Source: Gp1-AA133 sp964641665
Lineage (GTDB): Bacteria; Acidobacteriota; Terriglobia; Terriglobales; Acidobacteriaceae
Length of the DNA stretch: 64,000 bases
NCBI GenBank assembly: GCA_964641665.1
Contig: CAZXKO010000080.1
Span: 49,539 to 113,538, forward strand
Reading direction: 5' to 3'
Below are positions 61,419 through 64,000 of the stretch, in pieces. The notes under the pieces are model-generated. The model was not told where the DNA came from. It saw nothing but the letters and a program-made list of their open reading frames with translations, and searched no databases. The position numbers and the translations under genes are program-made. Each line of letters starts with the position of its first letter. The stretch's first letter is position 1.

Positions 61419-61579
61419 CGGTGGTTATTCTAACCTGCCCTGCACGAAAAATCGGTGGGGGCGCTCTCTACGTTAGACGGAGCCGGGATGCGAAAGGTGT
61501 GGGGCACAACTTAAGGGATGCTCCAGAAGGAGGGAGGTTACAGAAATCAGGGCGTTTGTTTGTTCGGGGCAGGTTGCGG

Positions 61580-62662
61580 TCACCGCGACGAGCGCGTGTT
61601 TCCGGGCCGCTCGTGTCCAGCGGGCGCGACGGGAGCGGCCTCGGTTTGCGGTTCGGCCACCACCTTGTGCAGAAAGCCCGGAGGAATCACGGCGGTCAGG
61701 ATGGCGCGATCGCCGCTGCTTTGGACGCTCAAGCTGTCGAAGAAGGCCTTTACGTCGGGATCGGTGCCGCGGGTGGCGACCGCGAGTTCAGCTGCGTGAA
61801 ACAGGGTCAGGTAAGTCGACATCTGGTCGGTGAGACGTTGTGCGTCTTCGGAGTTGGCGGTGTGCGCCTCCGCGCGCAGATGAAGGGTGGGAGAATAGAG
61901 GGGGTAAAAAGCCGACACGACAACCGTCGCAGGTTTCTGGAACAACATCGACCAAGCTCCCAAGTCATTCGAAGGCTGGACGCGGCCAATGAACCAGGCG
62001 AGCTTTACGACCGGCAGGGTCTTGCTCACCACGGGCAAAGACTTGTAGTACTGGCGCAGAAGGGCCGGTCCACCAAACGGCGACGCCAGCTTGTGCGAAC
62101 GGTCGATGATGCCATGGATGACTGCAGGGTCATCGTGATTCGAGACCGCCACACTGTCCACATTCAGGACGGCGACTCGGACCGTTCGGCCCTCGAGCGG
62201 AATGCTGTATATATCCGCCGAGTGATAGGCTTCCACGCCGCCCGCGATCTTTTGCAGATAAGCCCGGAGGCGTTCGCCCTGGATCCTGCCAACGAAGACC
62301 TCGGAGAAACGCGGCTGGGGCGCGGAACCGCCGGTGGCACCGTTTCCCCAGCTTGCGGGGTAGTGAACGGCGAAGGCGGCCTCGTCGAGATCACGCTCGA
62401 ACTGGAATCCGGTCTCCTGAATGAAGCGTTCGTAGTCAGGATCGTGAGGGACCGCGGGCAGCTGGCCGATGGCTTTTAGGGTCCGCAGCCACTTGAGATT
62501 GACGTAGAGGAAGCCGTCGGCGCCGGGCAAAAGGCGGGCCGCTTCGGGCGGGGCGCGCCGTCGCAGTTGGACCACGGCAGTCAGCGCGGCGGCGACTGCC
62601 AGGACGGCAAGAAGAACGGGAACGCGGCGTCTTAGGCGCACGGGGAGGGACAATGATAGCAC
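61580..62662 (-). CDS. Membrane-anchored hypothetical protein
   Basis: A roughly 360-aa protein. A basic stretch (RLRRRVP) and one N-terminal membrane segment (VLLAVLAVAAALTAVVQL) precede an extracytoplasmic region (ADGFLYVNLKWLRTLKAIGQ, AWFIGRVQPSNDLGAWSM, KPATVVVSAFYPLYSPTL, LHLRAEAHTANSEDAQRLTD). DUF3352-like features are suspected but not certain. Start is unclear (GTG 62662 or GTG 62641); the frame continues into repeat DNA to 62749. Confidence 0.65.
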   Translation of the reverse strand: MLSLSLPVRLRRRVPVLLAVLAVAAALTAVVQLRRRAPPEAARLLPGADGFLYVNLKWLRTLKAIGQLPAVPHDPDYERFIQETGFQFERDLDEAAFAVHYPASWGNGATGGSAPQPRFSEVFVGRIQGERLRAYLQKIAGGVEAYHSADIYSIPLEGRTVRVAVLNVDSVAVSNHDDPAVIHGIIDRSHKLASPFGGPALLRQYYKSLPVVSKTLPVVKLAWFIGRVQPSNDLGAWSMLFQKPATVVVSAFYPLYSPTLHLRAEAHTANSEDAQRLTDQMSTYLTLFHAAELAVATRGTDPDVKAFFDSLSVQSSGDRAILTAVIPPGFLHKVVAEPQTEAAPVAPAGHERPGNTRSSR

Positions 62663-62756
62663 TGGGCCCGGGGGATTCGTTCTATGGAGGTCGGAGAGGC
62701 CAGGCCGAACCGTGGTGAGAAAGCTTTGACAGGCCGGTGGCGCCGGCATGCAAGCA

Positions 62757-62798
62757 CGGGGTGCGTTCGGCTATCGCCTCACTCCGCTCAGGATGACA
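62757..62798 (+). repeat. CTCAGGATGACA-family repeat copy with a deletion
   Basis: CACGGGGTGCGTTCGGC ... CACTCCGCTCAGGATGACA, preceded by GCCGGCATGCAAG. It lacks the CCTTCGACT of the other copies. Confidence 0.7.
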
Positions 62799-62855
62799 GA
62801 CTTGAAGTGGTGGGGCCTCTTAGACGTGCAGCCTATGACCGGGGTAACGCCATGC

Positions 62856-62885
62856 TTGCACGTTATTTGGCGCTTATGGTACCTT
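62856..62885 (+). promoter_or_regulatory. Possible promoter of the tRNA cluster
   Basis: TTGCAC (62856-62861), 18-nt spacer, TACCTT (62880-62885), about 75 bp before tRNA-Thr. The -10 match is moderate. Confidence 0.35.
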
Positions 62886-62958
62886 TAAAAATTGTCCCGG
62901 TCATCTGAAGGGGATCCGTAGGGAGATTTGCGCCTGAGAAGGTGCGATCCCTCAGTTT

Positions 62959-63034
62959 GCTGGCGTAGCTCAGTTGGTAGAGCATCTGATTTGTAATCAG
63001 AGGGTCAGGGGTTCAAATCCCTTCGCCAGCTCCA
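62959..63034 (+). tRNA. tRNA-Thr (UGU)
   Basis: 76 nt with encoded CCA. Acceptor GCTGGCG/CGCCAGC, D-arm AGCTCAGTTGGTAGAGC, anticodon stem-loop TCTGATTTGTAATCAGA with anticodon TGT, T-loop GGTTCAAATCC. Confidence 0.97.
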
Positions 63035-63269
63035 GGAACGATCATCCGGCAGGGCGGCGGAAGCAGTCCAGCGGCGCAACAGGTTTTCCAAACACACTCC
63101 ATTAGGAATTTTTCCGACGGGTAGTGGATTTCGTGCGCGAGTGTGCTCGCGCCAATGCTGTTTTCTGAATTGCGAAGCCTGCACGATCATTCCGCAAGTG
63201 TGCGAAACCCCGGAGAGGGCTGACAGGAAGGAAGCGCTCCCAGTGCGGAGCGGAAGCTTGGCGATTTCT

Positions 63270-63358
63270 GCACAGGTGGGTGAGTGGTTAAAGCCGGCAG
63301 ACTGTAAATCTGCTCCTCCTAGCGAGGTACGAAGGTTCGAATCCTTCCCTGTGCACCA
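63270..63358 (+). tRNA. tRNA-Tyr (GUA)
   Basis: 89-nt class II tRNA with CCA. Acceptor GCACAGG/CCTGTGC, anticodon loop ACTGTAAAT with GTA (63304-63306), variable arm CTCCTCCTAGCGAGG, T-arm AAGGTTCGAATCCTT. As a GUA tRNA it is a queuosine substrate, linking it to queA. Confidence 0.97.
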
Positions 63359-63412
63359 GGAATTTGAGGCGAGGAGTCTGCCGCCGAAATCCTGAGCGGG
63401 TTTTCGCGAGGG

Positions 63413-63607
63413 ATGGATGTGAAGCGTCTGGTGTCGGCGTTTGCGGCGTTCGCGGTTCTGGGCGTGCTGGCGTACAAGACGCTTCCCGACGAGCAGATTC
63501 GCCTGATGACGTTTGCGATCCTGGCGCTGTTCGCCGCGAGAACGTGGCTGCGACGCCGGGAGATTGTGCACCCCGACGGGAAGGACGACGGCGGGCGCGC
63601 GCAGTAG
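63413..63607 (+). CDS. Small one- or two-helix membrane protein between tRNA genes
   Basis: A 64-aa product (starts MDVKRLVSAFAAFAVLGVLA). Hydrophobic segments LVSAFAAFAVLGVLAYK and LMTFAILALFAARTWL, then a basic and polar tail (RRREIVHPDGKDDGGRAQ). No clear ribosome-binding site. It sits between tRNA-Tyr and tRNA-Thr and may be cotranscribed with them. Plausible but unproven. Confidence 0.45.
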   Translation: MDVKRLVSAFAAFAVLGVLAYKTLPDEQIRLMTFAILALFAARTWLRRREIVHPDGKDDGGRAQ

Positions 63608-63656
63608 CGGAAGGCCGGCTGATCGGATTGCTGACGGCGGCGAGCGGAGTTTGTGG

Positions 63657-63732
<76 letters not shown>

Positions 63733-63796
63733 GGTTTGGCAAATGGCTGTTGGTCGATAGCTGATAGCAGCTGACGGCGGATCGCTGACGGCTGGG
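63733..63796 (+). repeat. Short-word tandem (AGCTGATAGC words)
   Basis: Words GGCAAATGGCTGTTGG, TCGATAGCTGATAGC, AGCTGACGGCGGATCGC, TGACGGCTGG fill the gap between tRNA-Thr and tRNA-Gly, beginning at the 3' end of the first. Confidence 0.6.
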
Positions 63797-63800
63797 TTTT

Positions 63801-63875
63801 GCGGGAGTAACTCAGTGGTAGAGTCACAGCCTTCCAAGCTGTTGGTCGCGGGTTCGATTCCCGTCTCCCGCTCCA
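63801..63875 (+). tRNA. tRNA-Gly (UCC)
   Basis: 75 nt with CCA. Acceptor GCGGGAG/CTCCCGC, anticodon stem-loop ACAGCCTTCCAAGCTGT with anticodon TCC, T-arm GGGTTCGATTCCC. Confidence 0.97.
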
Positions 63876-63934
63876 GAGGTTTGATTCGCGGCGAAGCCGC
63901 TGGGTTTTGGGACGACATAACAGGAATGCGCATC

Positions 63935-64000
63935 ATGGCATTTGAGCAGGCACAGATTCCGGTCCAGAAGGCGGAAGACTTCGAGCTCTTGCGCTCGGCC
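63935..64000 (+). CDS. Start of an unidentified gene (truncated by window end)
   Basis: ATG 63935 with CAGGA about 9 nt upstream starts MAFEQAQIPVQKAEDF and stays open to the edge (22 codons). It is not EF-Tu, which commonly follows this tRNA arrangement in other bacteria. Too short to name. Confidence 0.5.
   Translation, partial: MAFEQAQIPVQKAEDFELLRSA

Overview
The window is a chromosomal stretch of a GC-rich, Gram-negative (lpxC, TonB-dependent receptor, outer-membrane barrels) bacterium. The best fit is the phylum Acidobacteriota, class Terriglobia (Koribacter/Terriglobus-like). This rests on protein families that read as acidobacterial (DUF2071, DUF3224, MXAN_5187-type protein, long two-domain ThyX, Clp_N/UVR fragment) and on intergenic repeats of a kind I associate with that group. 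No database search was possible. There is no prophage, insertion sequence, CRISPR array or rRNA operon. Most of the DNA is ordinary housekeeping and conserved-hypothetical coding sequence.

Layout. 1-5 kb: 3' part missing of purH, then an MXAN_5187-type protein, an XRE regulator, a secreted dienelactone hydrolase, a coupled GNAT/DUF3224 pair and fabG. 5.1-9.5 kb: a small membrane protein, a CPA2 cation/proton antiporter divergent from a Tat-exported multicopper oxidase, and a DUF2071 protein. 9.5-14 kb: a frameshifted ankyrin gene and a compact three-gene operon (Tm-1-like/UPF0261, PEP-hydrolase-like TIM barrel, SRPBCC). 14-24 kb: a two-domain ThyX, an ATP-grasp protein, polA, a lipoprotein, a cysteine dioxygenase, queA and a class II aldolase. 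24-31.4 kb: a barrel protein, a BtuB-like receptor behind a clear cobalamin riboswitch, a TonB_C/Sel1 protein and a decayed Clp_N/UVR gene. 31.5-39 kb: fmdB, rsmI, yqeY, a class V aminotransferase with serA (probable serine pathway), a site-2 protease and rsmD. 39-50 kb: a Rid-family protein, two amidohydrolases around CBS and DoxX genes, HU, folK, a REC-PilZ protein, lpxC and an SDR. 50-64 kb: a large GAF-GGDEF-HD-GYP protein, gltX, a B12-binding radical SAM gene behind a perfect palindrome, glnS, a DsbD-like system split into three genes, and a tRNA cluster (Thr-UGU, Tyr, Thr-GGU, Gly).

The most unusual layer is intergenic. One set of elements shares an architecture but not a sequence: each arm is a degenerate series of 7-10 bp words, often with a second arm carrying the inverted words, and most start within a few bases of a gene's stop codon (and one follows a tRNA). 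A second, sequence-conserved family (GGGGTCCTTCGACT ... CTCAGGATGACA) occurs at least six times. Other points to check are a ThyX whose signature appears divided between its two domains, the unexplained Tm-1 operon, and several start codons that sit 9-10 nt from a -10-like box.
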